From assembly GCA_036732005.1 (NCBI GenBank), contig DAINDF010000012.1:23296-87295 (forward strand): 64,000 nt of DNA. The letters are read 5' to 3'. Position 1 is the first letter of the stretch, and every line of letters starts with the position of its first letter. The notes under the pieces are model-generated. The model searched no databases. It saw nothing but the letters and a program-made list of their open reading frames with translations, and was not told the origin of the DNA. Positions 1 through 9,376 of this stretch are shown piece after piece. This stretch comes from UBA1926 sp036732005 (GTDB lineage Bacteria; Planctomycetota; Phycisphaerae; Phycisphaerales; UBA1924). The position numbers were made by a program, and so were the translations under genes.

Positions 1-109
1 TTTGCTGGGGTGGCCCTTTTGGCCCCTTCCTCCCACGACGCGGTCCGGCCTGGCGACCGATTGGGGTAGTCGCCGGCCCTGGGGATGGTCCGGTGGGCGT
101 GACCGGCGA

Positions 110-1825
110 TCAGTCGGCGGTCGACCAGATCATGAAGGTCACGATGTCGTTCAGGTCGCGGAGCCCGTTGCCGTCGAGGTCGGCCGCGGGGCTGTCGGCG
201 AGGAAGGCCGAGGCGAAGGCGACGACATCGCCTATGTCGAGGAGCCCGTCGTCGTTGAAGTCGCCCGGGTGGAACGGGGCGCGGAGGTCGAGGATCTGGT
301 TGGCGGCGACCGGGCCGACGGTGGTGGAGGTGCCGTCGCGCCACTCGACGCGGACCCAGTCGGCCGAGGTGGCGTCGGCGAGGCCGAAGTGGGCCCCGTG
401 CTCGCCCGAGGAGCAGTGGTTGGTGGCGCCGTCGATGACCTGCAGGTGCCGCGCGGGCCCGGCGGCGAGGCGGACGACGGACTGGAAGCCGTCCGGCGCG
501 AGGGTGGGGCGTGCGGAGGTGTCGAGGCGGACGCGGAGCCAGTTTGTGTTGGGCCCGTTGAGATCGTTGCGCCACACGCCGACCCGCCCGCCGTTGGTGA
601 AGACGACGAGGTCCTGGTCGCCGTCGTTGTCGTAGTCGAAGTTGACCAGCCCCCGGCCCCCGTCGTAATGGAGGAAGTGGCAGGCGAGGGAGATGTCGGC
701 GTGCTGCATGCCGCCGGTGCGCTTGAAGATGTGGGAGGGGGAGGCGCCGCTGGCGTTCTTGGTCGCGACGATCTCCTCGACGCCGTCGTGGTCGAGGTCG
801 ACCATGAGGACGCCCCATCCCCATCCGCCTCGGTTGACGCCCGAGACGCGGGCCATCTCGTCGAACCCGCCGTCGGGGCGCTGGATGAAGAGCAGGTTGC
901 CGGAGGTGGGCAGGCCCGTGACCTCGATGGAGGAGATGTACCAGTCGAGCAGGCCGTCCTTGTTGAGGTCGCCGATGGCGATGCCCATGCCGTTGGCGGT
1001 GTGGAGACGGGAGACGGAGGAGGTGACATTGGTGAAGGTGCCGTTGCCGTTTCCACGGAACATCATGCTGGTGCCGTGGTCGGCGACGAGCATGAGATCG
1101 AGGTGCCCGTCGGCGTTCATGTCGGCGAAGGCGGGGACGAACCCGGAGACCTGGAGGGGGATCATCGCCTCGAGCCCGGAGGGCGCGGTGACATCGGTGA
1201 AGGTCTCGTTGCCGTTGTTGCGGAACAGGCGGTTGCCCTGGCGCACGAGGGTGTAGGCGGTGGAGAACATGTCGAGGTCGCCGTCGTTGTCGTAGTCGCC
1301 GAAGGCGGTGGCGAACGAGTCGGCCGCGGCGACGCGGAAGGCGACCCCGGCGGACTCGGCGATGTCGGTGAAGGTCCCGTCGCCGTTGTTGCGGTACAGG
1401 ATGTTCTTGCCCTGGGCGGGCGCGGCGTCGGAGGGCCCCTGGCTGGAGACGGAGATATCCATCCACCCGTCGTTGTTGAAGTCGGCGCAGGTGGCGCTCA
1501 CGCCGTAGTGCGTCTTCGCGACGCCCCACGCCGCGGCGAGGTCGGTGAAGGTGCCGTCGGCGTTGTTGATGTAGAGGCGGTCGGGCTCGAGGCCCCCGGT
1601 CATGACGAAGAGGTCCTGCCAGCCGTCGTTGTTGAAATCGCCGACCGCGCCGCCGGCGATCGCGTAGGACTGGAGCATGCCCGGCGCATTCGCCTGGTCG
1701 ACGACGATGCCGGTCTCCTCGGAGACCTCGGTGAAGGTGAGCACCTGCGCGCCGGCGAGCGATGCCAGCGCGGCGACGACCCCGCACGCGCTCGCGGCGC
1801 GCACCCCAACCACGGAGATCTTCAT
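110..1825 (-). CDS. Secreted FG-GAP/VCBS repeat protein with ASPIC/UnbV domain and C-terminal dockerin
   Basis: A 571-residue exported protein. The N-terminus (MKISVVGVRAASACGVVAAL, then ASLAGAQ) is a signal peptide. The body carries repeated calcium-binding FG-GAP/VCBS motifs such as GDFNNDGWQDLFV, ADFNNDGWMDISV, GDYDNDGDLDMFS and ADMNADGHLDLML, which form a beta-propeller. This is followed by an ASPIC/UnbV-type domain (around NHCSSGEHGAHFGL and WRDGTSTTVGP), the CRTAC1-like architecture. The last ~55 residues are a dockerin pair (GDFNDDGLLDIGDVVAF and ADLDGNGLRDLNDIVTF). It ends in TAD, without the Gly-Cys tail seen in some neighbours. The start has GAGGAA about six bases upstream. Surface adhesion or carbohydrate binding is plausible, but the role is inferred. 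Confidence 0.92.
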   Translation of the reverse strand: MKISVVGVRAASACGVVAALASLAGAQVLTFTEVSEETGIVVDQANAPGMLQSYAIAGGAVGDFNNDGWQDLFVMTGGLEPDRLYINNADGTFTDLAAAWGVAKTHYGVSATCADFNNDGWMDISVSSQGPSDAAPAQGKNILYRNNGDGTFTDIAESAGVAFRVAAADSFATAFGDYDNDGDLDMFSTAYTLVRQGNRLFRNNGNETFTDVTAPSGLEAMIPLQVSGFVPAFADMNADGHLDLMLVADHGTSMMFRGNGNGTFTNVTSSVSRLHTANGMGIAIGDLNKDGLLDWYISSIEVTGLPTSGNLLFIQRPDGGFDEMARVSGVNRGGWGWGVLMVDLDHDGVEEIVATKNASGASPSHIFKRTGGMQHADISLACHFLHYDGGRGLVNFDYDNDGDQDLVVFTNGGRVGVWRNDLNGPNTNWLRVRLDTSARPTLAPDGFQSVVRLAAGPARHLQVIDGATNHCSSGEHGAHFGLADATSADWVRVEWRDGTSTTVGPVAANQILDLRAPFHPGDFNDDGLLDIGDVVAFASAFLADSPAADLDGNGLRDLNDIVTFMIWSTAD

Positions 1826-2156
1826 CTCAATTCCTCACGAATCAGAAACCCTGCCGCAGAACGCGGCGTCGATCGGCCCGCGCATCCCCACGACGGGCCC
1901 CTCCGAGCGGAGGACCCCCGTGTATACCCGATGCGCGGTTGCACCACAAGCCAAAAAATCTGCCATCTCGCCCGAAACCCCCGGCACCGGCCCGCAACGG
2001 GGCAAAACCCGGCTCCGGAGCCCACCTTTCTCGGGCTCACCCTTGAGGCGGGGCGCGTGATTCATTAAGGTCGGCTCGCCGCCTGCGTGTGCGTGGGGCT
2101 CCCGTCTGTCCGCGGGATCGCCCGCCGGCATGGTCAGGCCGAAGGGGAGATTGCGC
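1826..2156. other. Divergent intergenic region, 331 bp
   Basis: This stretch separates two divergently transcribed secreted-protein genes. It contains a candidate minus-strand promoter (listed separately) and a run of six A at about 1953-1959. I see no gene in it. Confidence 0.6.
1921..1949 (-). promoter_or_regulatory. Candidate sigma70-type promoter for the FG-GAP gene
   Basis: Read on the minus strand, TTGTGG (1949-1944) is followed after exactly 17 bases by TATACA (1926-1921). This would leave a leader of roughly 90 bases before the start at 1825. The spacing is ideal and each box is four of six matches to consensus. Confidence 0.45.
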
Positions 2157-3254
2157 ATGAATCCAGCCCGCACCGCCGGTTGTGTGCTTGTCGCCGCGTG
2201 TTCGACGGCGTGGGCCCAGGTCATCGATTTCGAGACGCTGCCCGACGGGTCGACGCCGGCGGACAACCAGGAGCTGCCGCTCGACGCGCCGTACGCCCTG
2301 CCGTTCGCCGGCGGGACGCTGCTGGTGACGATCGGGTTCGATGTGGACGGGGACGGCGTCCCGGAGACGCCCGCCGTGTTCGAGGCGGTGGGGTCCGACC
2401 AGGTCACGGCGTTCGACGGGATCGGGGCGGACGGGCCCCGCCCCGAGTTCGCCGCGCAGATGGGCTCGTGGTTCCTCCGCAGCGCGTCGGCGCTGAACAA
2501 CCCCGACCCGGTCGGCGTGATGGTCGCCCTGTACGACCAGCCCGTGCCGGGATGCGCCGGCGAGATCTGGGACATCGACGGCCCGGAGCAGTGGGAGATC
2601 CGGGGATACCGGGCCGGGGAGACCGAGCCGGTCGCGACGCTGCTGAGCCCGCTCGGCGGGCTCAACGCCGAGCCCTGGGTCTTCAGCCTCGCCGACCCGG
2701 GCGTGGGCTTCTCGCGGCTTGAGATCGAGCACATCGGCACGCGCCCGTTCAACCAGTTGGGCCTCGCGTTCAACAACTTCAGCGCGAGCGAGAGCATCCC
2801 GGGCCCGACGATCCTGACCACGCAGCCGCTCGGCGAGGTCCGCAACGCCGGCGGGTTCGACACGGTGACGGTCTACTGGTCCGTCCCGGTGGCGTTGTCA
2901 GAAAACGATGTGACCGTCGTCACCGACGACGCGGCCGAGCTCCCCGTCTCGATCGATATCACCGGCTCGGGGACGCAGGCAACGACCATCATCTTCCGCG
3001 GCCCTCCCGGCGGGAGCGGGGGTGGAGCGAACGACCCGCTGGTCAACGGCGCCTACCGGATCACCATCGGCGGGCTCGCCCGCGCGCTGGCGGACAATGT
3101 CCCGATCGACGGGGACCAGGACGGCATCGCGGGCGGCGACGCGGTTTTCGTCGTGACCCACCGGTGCCTGGCCGACCTGGCCGACCCGGCGGGCCTGCTC
3201 GATCTGAGCGACATCACCGCGTTCGTCGGGTCGTTCAACTCCGGGTGTGAGTGA
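2157..3254 (+). CDS. Secreted dockerin-domain protein of unknown function
   Basis: An exported protein of 365 residues. I start it at the ATG at 2157 rather than 2130 because GGGGAG lies eight bases upstream and the protein then opens with a signal peptide (MNPARTAGCVLVAACSTAWA). The N-terminal half is beta-rich and resembles surface proteins of planctomycetes (FDVDGDGVPETPAVFEA). The second half contains a stretch like an Ig/cadherin module, followed by DGDQDGIAGGDAVF, a possible calcium loop. The C-terminus (LADPAGLLDLSDITAFVGSF, then NSGCE) is a single dockerin-like repeat ending in Gly-Cys-Glu. No catalytic motif is recognised. Confidence 0.85.
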   Translation: MNPARTAGCVLVAACSTAWAQVIDFETLPDGSTPADNQELPLDAPYALPFAGGTLLVTIGFDVDGDGVPETPAVFEAVGSDQVTAFDGIGADGPRPEFAAQMGSWFLRSASALNNPDPVGVMVALYDQPVPGCAGEIWDIDGPEQWEIRGYRAGETEPVATLLSPLGGLNAEPWVFSLADPGVGFSRLEIEHIGTRPFNQLGLAFNNFSASESIPGPTILTTQPLGEVRNAGGFDTVTVYWSVPVALSENDVTVVTDDAAELPVSIDITGSGTQATTIIFRGPPGGSGGGANDPLVNGAYRITIGGLARALADNVPIDGDQDGIAGGDAVFVVTHRCLADLADPAGLLDLSDITAFVGSFNSGCE

Positions 3255-3267
3255 GGCCCGCGGGCGG

Positions 3268-3822
3268 TCAGGGTTCGAGCAGCAGTTCGAGGCGCACGCG
3301 CTCGGCGGCCTCGCCGCCGGCGAGCAGGGCCGCGAGGTCGAGCGCGAACGCCATCGCGGTGCCCGGTCCCCGGCTCGTGACGACCGGCCCGTCGATCACG
3401 ACATCGCCGGTCGCATGGGCGGTTCGTCCAGAGAAGTTGGCCTCGAGGCCGGGGTAGCAGGTCGCCCGCCGACCATCCAGCACGCCGAGCGGCGCGAGCA
3501 CCACCGCCGGCGCGGCGCAGATCGCGGCGACGATCCTGCCCGCGTCGCGGTGGGTGTGGACGATCTCGGCGACCTCGGGCGAGGCGGCGAGATTCGCGGC
3601 CCCCTTCGCGCCGCCCGGCAGCACCACCGCGTCGAAAAGCCGGCCCCGGACCTCGGCGAGATCGACATCGGCGGCGAGAGGGAGCCCGCGCGAGCCGCGG
3701 AGGCTCGTCCCGCCGAGCCCCGCGTAGGTGACCGCGACCCCCGCCCGCACGAGCACATCGCCCGGGGTGATCGCCTCGATCTCCTCTGATCCGTTCGCGA
3801 CGAGGACGAGCGCCTCGGGCAT
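3268..3822 (-). CDS. DJ-1/PfpI family protein (DJ-1 / ThiJ-like)
   Basis: A 184-residue single-domain protein, the usual length for DJ-1/YajL. It begins MPEALVLVANGSEEIEAI, where the acidic residue at 16 matches the conserved DJ-1 glutamate. The nucleophile elbow AICAAP places the reactive cysteine at 102, and VVLPGG precedes it as in the family. Relatives act in oxidative stress defence, as chaperones or as glyoxalase/deglycase enzymes; which applies here cannot be told. The ATG at 3822 is preceded by GGAGG. It is divergent from the PLP decarboxylase with a 60-base shared control region. Confidence 0.92.
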   Translation of the reverse strand: MPEALVLVANGSEEIEAITPGDVLVRAGVAVTYAGLGGTSLRGSRGLPLAADVDLAEVRGRLFDAVVLPGGAKGAANLAASPEVAEIVHTHRDAGRIVAAICAAPAVVLAPLGVLDGRRATCYPGLEANFSGRTAHATGDVVIDGPVVTSRGPGTAMAFALDLAALLAGGEAAERVRLELLLEP

Positions 3823-3882
3823 CGGGGGCCTCCCTGCTTCGGCGGCATCGCCTCGGCACGGTACGCCCGCCAAGGATGGTCC

Positions 3883-5415
3883 ATGCCCGACCCCGCGCCC
3901 GAGCACCGCCCGCCCCACATGAGCCCCGAGCAGTTCCGCGCGATGGGGCACCGCGTGGTCGACTGGATCGCCGACCGCATGGCGGACATGGGCGATCGCC
4001 CGGTCCGGGGCCCGACGCGCCCGGGCGAGGTGCTCGCGGCGCTGCCCGACCGTCCGCCCGAGGCTCCCGGCGGGCCCGGCGAGTGGGACGCGATCTTCCG
4101 CGATCTCGACGCGGTCGTCATGCCCCACCTGACGCACTGGCAGCACCCGGGCTTCTACGCCTATTTCCCGTGCAACGCCTCCGGCCCCGGCGTGCTGGGC
4201 GAGTTCGTCAGCGCGGGGCTCAATGTCAACGGCATGCTCTGGGCCACCAGCCCCGCCGCGACCGAACTCGAGACGCGCGTCCTCGACTGGGGCGTCGATC
4301 TCTTCGGCCTGCCCGAGTCGTTCCGCAGCACGGCCGAGGGGATCGGCGAGGACGGCGAGCCGATCCGCGGCGGGGGGGTCATCCAGGGCACCGCGAGCGA
4401 GGCGACGCTGATCGCGCTGCTCGCCGGCCGCCAGCGGGTCCGTGCGCGGCACCCCGGCGCGTCGCGCTTCGCCGTGCTCTGCTCGGACCAGGCGCATTCC
4501 TCGGTGACGAAGGCCGCGATGATCGCGGGTCTTGCCCGCAGCCCCGAAGACCGCGAGCATGTCCACCTGATCCCGAGCCGCGCGGATGGGTCGATGGACC
4601 CCGCGGCCCTGCGGTCGACGCTCGCCTCGCTCGCGGCGGACCCCGGGGGGCCCCGAGCGGCGCTGGTGGTCGCGACGGTCGGCACGACGGCGACCGGGGG
4701 CGTGGATTCGATCGAGGACGCGGCCCTTGCCATCCGCCAGACCGGCGCGAGCGGGTGCTGGCTGCATGTCGACGCGGCGTACGCGGGGTCGGCGTTCGTC
4801 TGCCCCGAGCACCGGGGCCCGGCCCGCGGGCTCGAGCTCGCCGATTCGATCTGCATCAACCCGCACAAATGGCTGCTGACGAACTTCGACTGCGACCTGT
4901 TCTGGGTCCGCGATCGGCGTCCGATGATCGAGGCCCTCTCGATCACGCCCGAGTACCTCCGCAACGCCGCCACCGACGCGGGCGGGGTGATCGACTACCG
5001 CGACTGGCAGATCCCCCTGGGGCGGCGCTTCCGGGCCCTCAAGTGGTGGTTCGTGGTCCGCCACTACGGGGCCGAGGGGCTCCGGGCCCACATCCGCCGG
5101 CATATCGCCTGGGCCGACTGGTTCGCGGATCGGGTCGAGGGCGACGCGCGGCTGGAATTGGCCGCCCCGCGCTCGCCCGGGCTGGTCTGCTTCCGTCTGC
5201 GCGGCTCGGACGACGCCGCCAACCGGGCCCTGCTGGACCGCGTGAACGCCGGGGGCGAGGTGCTGCTCAGCCACGCCGTCGTGCCCGCGTTCGATGGAGA
5301 GGGCGGGCGAACGGGCTCGCGGTTCATCCTGCGACTGGCCCTGGGCTCGCCCGCGACGACCTTCGGGCATGTCGAGCGGGCGTGGGCGATCGTCGCCGAG
5401 GCGGCGGCGCGGTGA
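3883..5415 (+). CDS. Pyridoxal-phosphate-dependent decarboxylase, aromatic amino acid decarboxylase family
   Basis: A 510-residue group II PLP decarboxylase (DDC/TDC type). The PLP lysine is K329 in INPHKWLLTNFDCD. The cofactor-stacking histidine and pyridine-nitrogen aspartate are H295 and D297 in LHVDAAYAGSAF. The N-terminal swap region is typical (MSPEQFRAMGHRVVDWIADR), as is the PHLTHWQHPGFYAYFP motif. The family decarboxylates L-DOPA, 5-HTP, tryptophan, tyrosine or phenylalanine; the substrate here is unknown. An internal Met at 3919 is an alternative start that would still leave the whole domain. The lipoprotein at 5434 follows after 18 bases. Confidence 0.93.
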   Translation: MPDPAPEHRPPHMSPEQFRAMGHRVVDWIADRMADMGDRPVRGPTRPGEVLAALPDRPPEAPGGPGEWDAIFRDLDAVVMPHLTHWQHPGFYAYFPCNASGPGVLGEFVSAGLNVNGMLWATSPAATELETRVLDWGVDLFGLPESFRSTAEGIGEDGEPIRGGGVIQGTASEATLIALLAGRQRVRARHPGASRFAVLCSDQAHSSVTKAAMIAGLARSPEDREHVHLIPSRADGSMDPAALRSTLASLAADPGGPRAALVVATVGTTATGGVDSIEDAALAIRQTGASGCWLHVDAAYAGSAFVCPEHRGPARGLELADSICINPHKWLLTNFDCDLFWVRDRRPMIEALSITPEYLRNAATDAGGVIDYRDWQIPLGRRFRALKWWFVVRHYGAEGLRAHIRRHIAWADWFADRVEGDARLELAAPRSPGLVCFRLRGSDDAANRALLDRVNAGGEVLLSHAVVPAFDGEGGRTGSRFILRLALGSPATTFGHVERAWAIVAEAAAR

Positions 5416-5421
5416 AGCGGA

Positions 5422-5427
5422 TAAGGT
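5422..5427 (+). promoter_or_regulatory. Candidate -10 box for leaderless transcription
   Basis: TAAGGT lies exactly six bases before the ATG at 5434, and no Shine-Dalgarno is present. The geometry predicts transcription starting at or next to the start codon. No convincing -35 was seen. Confidence 0.4.
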
Positions 5428-5433
5428 GAGCCC

Positions 5434-6021
5434 ATGCGTTGGATGCTCCTGATCGCGGTGGTGGGGGGGCTCGCCGGGTGCCGCGCGCCGACGGTCGATC
5501 GCTCGTTCGTGGTGCCGGCGTCTCGCTACGCCGAGGCGTTCGACGCGGCCCGGGACGAGCTCCGCCGGGCGGGGTACACGCTCGAGCGCCTCGACGCGGC
5601 GAACGGGGAGATCCTGACCGCGCCGCGGACGGTCGCGGGCCTCGCGACGCCCTTCGAGGCCGAGTCGACCTCGATGGGGCAGGTCTGGCAGGACACGGTG
5701 AACGCGCAGCCGAGGACGGTCCGCGTGCGCTTCCGCGACGCCGACTCGGACGCCGGGGCCCCGCCCTCACCCCCGCCCGCGGAGGGGTTCGTCGAGGCCG
5801 AGGTCGAGGTGGTGCTGTGGCGCATCCGCCGCCCGGGGTGGCGGCTCGAGACCGAGTCGATCATCGAGAGTTCGCTCTGGCGTGACCCGTCATGGCCCGA
5901 GCGCGGGGTCCGCCCGGGCATGATGGTCCCGCTGCGTCGTGACGATGCGCTGGCGGCGAAGCTCACCCACCGTATCGCGTCGCGCGTGCAGCCCGAGGCC
6001 CCTGTCGGCGTGACGCCCTGA
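5434..6021 (+). CDS. Predicted lipoprotein of unknown function
   Basis: A 195-residue protein with a lipoprotein signal (MRWMLLIAVVGGLAGC, lipobox LAGC, lipidated cysteine 16). The mature part is predicted globular and periplasmic, with a short proline-rich linker (PPSPPPAEG). It contains no enzyme motif I recognise. It follows the decarboxylase closely on the same strand, but the TANNNT box before its start suggests its own promoter. Function unknown. Confidence 0.82.
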   Translation: MRWMLLIAVVGGLAGCRAPTVDRSFVVPASRYAEAFDAARDELRRAGYTLERLDAANGEILTAPRTVAGLATPFEAESTSMGQVWQDTVNAQPRTVRVRFRDADSDAGAPPSPPPAEGFVEAEVEVVLWRIRRPGWRLETESIIESSLWRDPSWPERGVRPGMMVPLRRDDALAAKLTHRIASRVQPEAPVGVTP

Positions 6022-6062
6022 TTCGAGCCGAGATCCGGACTCCGGGCGGGAGGCCCGGGGGA

Positions 6063-7007
6063 TCAATCCTGACCGAGCTTGGCGCGGTAGGCCTCGATCG
6101 GGAGCGAGGCCGGCGGGGTGGCCTGCGCGGGCTTGGGCTCGGGCGCGGGCCTGGCCCGGGTGGTATGGACCTCGCCCTGCCCCCACTGGGCCTCGGCGCC
6201 CGCGTACGGGGCATGCCCCAGCGCCCGGGCGACGAGTTCGCCCCGGCTCGAGGCCCCGAGCTTGCGGTGCAGGCTCTTGACATGGTCGTGCACCGTGTGC
6301 GGGCTGCGGCCCAGCTCGTCCGCGATCACGCGGACGCTCTTGCCCAGCACGAGCAGATCGAGCACCTCCTGCTCCCGCCCCGTCAGCCAGCGCGACGAGG
6401 TCGCCCGCGTCGCGCCGATCGCCATCAACGCGCGGCGGACCAGCAGCGGGTGCACCGCGCCCAGCAGGTCGAGCTGCCCGGGCTTGGCCTCGGCGCCGGG
6501 CTCGGCGATCGCGACCTGCGTGATCATCACGCGGCCCCGTTCGACCGTGCCCAGGGGCTCGGCGGCCACGAGCACCTCCGCCGCGGGCACGCCCTGCCAC
6601 ATCCGACCCAGCCCCTTGGTCCGCCAATCGCCCCCGCCGACGAGGTCGCTCAGCCGCCCGAGCACCGTCTGGTCCGGCGTCGGGAACCCGAGCCCGTCCA
6701 GCCGCTCGGCGCGGGAACGCACCGTGAGATCGATGTTGTTCTCGTCGGCGTCGCCCGTCCCCGCGCGGGCCCCGGGCGCCGCGGGCAGGCCCGCGAACCC
6801 GGCCGCCTCGAGCGAGACGGCGGCGCCGTTCGCGTCGCCGTTGGCGATCAGGACACAGACGCGCGAGGGTGTCACGACCGCCCGCAGCGCGGCGGCCGCG
6901 CGGTCGAGCCAGTCCAGCGTCGCCACGGCGGGCAGATGGCAGATGGCCTCGGTGATCTCGCAGGCGGTCCGGATGGTGTCGTGTCGAGGAGTGGTGGACT
7001 GGCTCAC
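6063..7007 (-). CDS. LuxR-family transcriptional regulator
   Basis: A DNA-binding regulator of 314 residues. The C-terminal LuxR/GerE helix-turn-helix is clear: LTGREQEVLDLLVLGKSVRV, then IADELGRSPHTVHDHVKSLHRKLGASSRGEL. The N-terminal ~200 residues are an uncharacterised sensor-like region without a receiver-domain aspartate pocket, so it is not an obvious two-component response regulator. I start it at the GTG at 7007 because GAGGTG lies about seven bases upstream. Longer starts up to 7184 add only low-complexity sequence. A Pro/Ala-rich tail follows the HTH. Confidence 0.85.
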   Translation of the reverse strand: MSQSTTPRHDTIRTACEITEAICHLPAVATLDWLDRAAAALRAVVTPSRVCVLIANGDANGAAVSLEAAGFAGLPAAPGARAGTGDADENNIDLTVRSRAERLDGLGFPTPDQTVLGRLSDLVGGGDWRTKGLGRMWQGVPAAEVLVAAEPLGTVERGRVMITQVAIAEPGAEAKPGQLDLLGAVHPLLVRRALMAIGATRATSSRWLTGREQEVLDLLVLGKSVRVIADELGRSPHTVHDHVKSLHRKLGASSRGELVARALGHAPYAGAEAQWGQGEVHTTRARPAPEPKPAQATPPASLPIEAYRAKLGQD

Positions 7008-7642
7008 GGTGCGCACCTCAATCGAGGGGTCTGTTGTGGTTCCGGCGTTCGCACGACCCACGCCCGCCCGGCACGGCCCGGGCCCCGAAGCAGCGCCGGG
7101 CTTCCCGGACCCGCCTGCTTCGGTGACTTCAGTATCGGCATTGTTATCGGCGCTCGGCGCACGAATCTCCCAAAGAAGCCCCAAAACGCGTGGGAATCTG
7201 AGCGTAGGGAAGATATCCCCCGGATCAAGGCCTCAAACTTGTTGGAACAGGGGTCGGCCCCACCCATTTCTGTGGTGGCCGGCGCGGCGTCGGTGGGGCC
7301 GGCCGGCGGTCGGCCGGCGCGAGGGGGGGCGGGTTCTCGGACGCAGAGAGATCGGGCTTTGGATGGGTTCCTGCGTGCGGCGGGGAAGCCCTGAATCTGC
7401 CGCGATCTCCTCTAAATACTTGTCAAACAAGGGGTTCAAAGTCAAGCCGTCTGAGAATCAGAAAGTTGACCCATCCCCCGCCAAAACACCCGACCGAGTG
7501 GCAAAAGCCCAGATCTGGGGCACATTGAAACGGGTCGGGCCTGGTCGGCCCGGTGAGAGAGTGTGTGCCCCGGTTTCGGGGTCTGGGGTCAGTGTGATTT
7601 GAACAACCGGCCGCGGGGCTCGATGGGCATGGAGGCCCCCGT
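7008..7642. other. Divergent intergenic region, 635 bp
   Basis: The region between the LuxR regulator and the gene at 7643 holds no convincing ORF. An AT-richer patch (about 7405-7530) contains TAAATACT and TTGTCA, but no pair with proper spacing. On the minus strand GATACT (7136-7131) is a possible -10 for the regulator. Its length is unusual for this compact window and it may hold an unrecognised leader. Confidence 0.4.
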
Positions 7643-8317
7643 GTGTTGGGCAGAGCAGTGACGAGGTCCGCGCTGATGAGCGTGCTGGCGGGACATTTCG
7701 ACGCGCCGTTCCCCGCGGTGGACTGGCAGCCGGAAGTGATGGCTCAACTGGATGAGCGTCATCTGGCGGTCTGGTCTCACGCGCCTTCCCGGCGGAGTCA
7801 CTTCGCCGCGAGCCTGGCCCAGTTCCTGGGGTCGCAGCGCGAGACCGATGTGGTGGTGCTGTACGGGCGGTTCATCGCCGATCTCGAGGGCTTCTGCCAC
7901 CAGCTCGAGCGGTCGATCCCGGTCGACCGCCTCGAGCGCCGGCTCGACGGGACAGACAGCGTGACCGACGCGCTCCGCAGCCGGGCGAGCGTGCGGGGGC
8001 GGTGCGTGGCGCGTTCGCGGTACATCGTGTGGAACGACGCGGAGGTGCTGCTGCGGTCGGACCGGGGGCTTTTCAACCGCCTGGTGGACGCGATGCTCGG
8101 CGTGAGCGCCGAGGCCGAGTACGCCTCGGAGGACCTGCTGCTCATCCAGCGGTGCGTGTTCGTGGGCGGGGCGGCGCTGGCCGACTACGCCGAGGACGCG
8201 GGCGGTCAGTTCCGCGCCTGGCTCCCCGACGGCCTGGGCGATCCGTTCTGGGCGATGGTCACCGGGGTGGAGTCGCCCCAGGTGCAGACGGCCCATATTG
8301 ATGAGTTGATGCCGTAA
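7643..8317 (+). CDS. Hypothetical protein, barstar/segregation-like helical fold not recognised
   Basis: A soluble protein of 224 residues with no signal peptide and no family I can name. It is rich in Arg, Asp and Leu, with phrases such as VVVLYGRFIADLEGFCHQLE and CVARSRYIVWNDAEVLLRSD. The GTG at 7643 has GGAGG six bases upstream. The ATG at 7676 (MSVLAGHFDAPF) has GAGG nine bases upstream and is an equally possible start. Codon usage matches the neighbours, which supports a real gene. The call's fold remark means only that no fold could be assigned. Confidence 0.7.
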   Translation: MLGRAVTRSALMSVLAGHFDAPFPAVDWQPEVMAQLDERHLAVWSHAPSRRSHFAASLAQFLGSQRETDVVVLYGRFIADLEGFCHQLERSIPVDRLERRLDGTDSVTDALRSRASVRGRCVARSRYIVWNDAEVLLRSDRGLFNRLVDAMLGVSAEAEYASEDLLLIQRCVFVGGAALADYAEDAGGQFRAWLPDGLGDPFWAMVTGVESPQVQTAHIDELMP

Positions 8318-8319
8318 GG

Positions 8320-8339
8320 CCTCGCGTGTGCGCGAGGTT
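8320..8339 (+). terminator. Candidate hairpin terminator
   Basis: A seven-pair perfect stem (CCTCGCG, loop TGTG, CGCGAGG) directly follows the stop at 8317. Only two T follow, so intrinsic termination is uncertain. Confidence 0.4.
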
Positions 8340-8479
8340 CGCGACGCGCTCGAGGCGCTCGGGTGCTCGTGCGGGCCTTCGCGCGGTTCAGGCTCGTGCG
8401 AAGGCGATCGAGCATGGCCGGTGGGGGCCGCCCGAAGCGGATGCGGCGCGTGCGTCTGGTGTGTACCGGCGCGGGTCGG

Positions 8480-9376
8480 TCAGCGGCCCAGAAACGCGTC
8501 GGTGAAGGCGTTGATGTCCGCGAGGTCGAAGACATCGGCGGGGGGCGCGAGGTCGGCCCTGGGGTCGCTCGCGGGGAACCAGTCGGTGAACAGGTTGATG
8601 TCGACGAGGTCGTGGATGCCGTCGGCGTTGAGGTCGGCGCGGCTGAGCGGCTGGGGCAGCGCGAGCAGGATCGCGGCCTGGGCGGCGCCCATGTCGGCGA
8701 GCGGGGCGTAGATCCCGCGCGGATCGTCGCGGTCGCCGACATGCCAGACATCGAGGCGGGGCCAGCCCCGGCTGTCGTGCGTCGCGCCGATCGCGGCCGA
8801 GTCGCCCAGGTCGAGTTGCACGGCCCGGATCGCCTCGATGTCTTCGGGGGTTCGTCCCTGTCGGGCGAGGGCCTCGTCGTCGCCGTTGTAGTCGATGGCC
8901 GTGAGGATGAACGGGATCTCGTGGTCGAGCGCGAACTCGGCTTCGAGCGTGTTGAGCATGTGCATGAAGCGCCCGTTGTATCGGGCCGTGGCGGTCTCGC
9001 TGCCGGAATCCCCCTCGCCCTGGAACCAGAAGAAGCCGGCGATGTCCCAGGTGTCGCCCGCGGCCTCGATGCCGGCGACGAGGGCTTCGAGGTCGGCCAA
9101 CGAGTCCGGGCTCCAGAAATCGGAGAGGAAGTTCTCGGCGAGCGTGTAGGCGCCGGGCTGGCCAGACACCCAGCGTGACATGGCGTTGCCGGAATGGCTC
9201 CGATGGAAGAGCACGGGGCTGGGGAATTGGCCCGAAGCCGTGATCGCGTCGAGAACCCCGCTCGCGTAGTGGGTCCGCGCGTTCGATTGCCCCGCGACGA
9301 TGATGATGTCGTGGTGCACACCCGCCGGGGCGGTGGCCGCGAGTGCGCAGATTGACAGCATGCCCAGCCGAGTCAT
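8480..9376 (-). CDS. Secreted sialate O-acetylesterase-like carbohydrate esterase with dockerin
   Basis: A 298-residue exported SGNH-type esterase. After the signal peptide (MTRLGMLSICALAATAPAG) come block I with the nucleophile serine (IIIVAGQSNARTHY), the block III motif WFQGEGDSG, and the DxxH dyad in PRLDVWHVG. This is the SASA/DUF303 pattern that removes O-acetyl groups from sialic acids or xylan. The C-terminus is a dockerin pair (LNADGIHDLVDINLF and VFDLADINAFTDAF). The start at 9376 has GAGGAG about seven bases upstream. It is a close paralogue of the protein at 10778-11680, and the WYL regulator lies between the two. Confidence 0.9.
   Translation of the reverse strand: MTRLGMLSICALAATAPAGVHHDIIIVAGQSNARTHYASGVLDAITASGQFPSPVLFHRSHSGNAMSRWVSGQPGAYTLAENFLSDFWSPDSLADLEALVAGIEAAGDTWDIAGFFWFQGEGDSGSETATARYNGRFMHMLNTLEAEFALDHEIPFILTAIDYNGDDEALARQGRTPEDIEAIRAVQLDLGDSAAIGATHDSRGWPRLDVWHVGDRDDPRGIYAPLADMGAAQAAILLALPQPLSRADLNADGIHDLVDINLFTDWFPASDPRADLAPPADVFDLADINAFTDAFLGR

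Noticed and set aside
2..2068. A 688-codon frame antisense to the FG-GAP protein
   Set aside because: Valine/glycine/aspartate-rich shadow of the repeat codons on the other strand.
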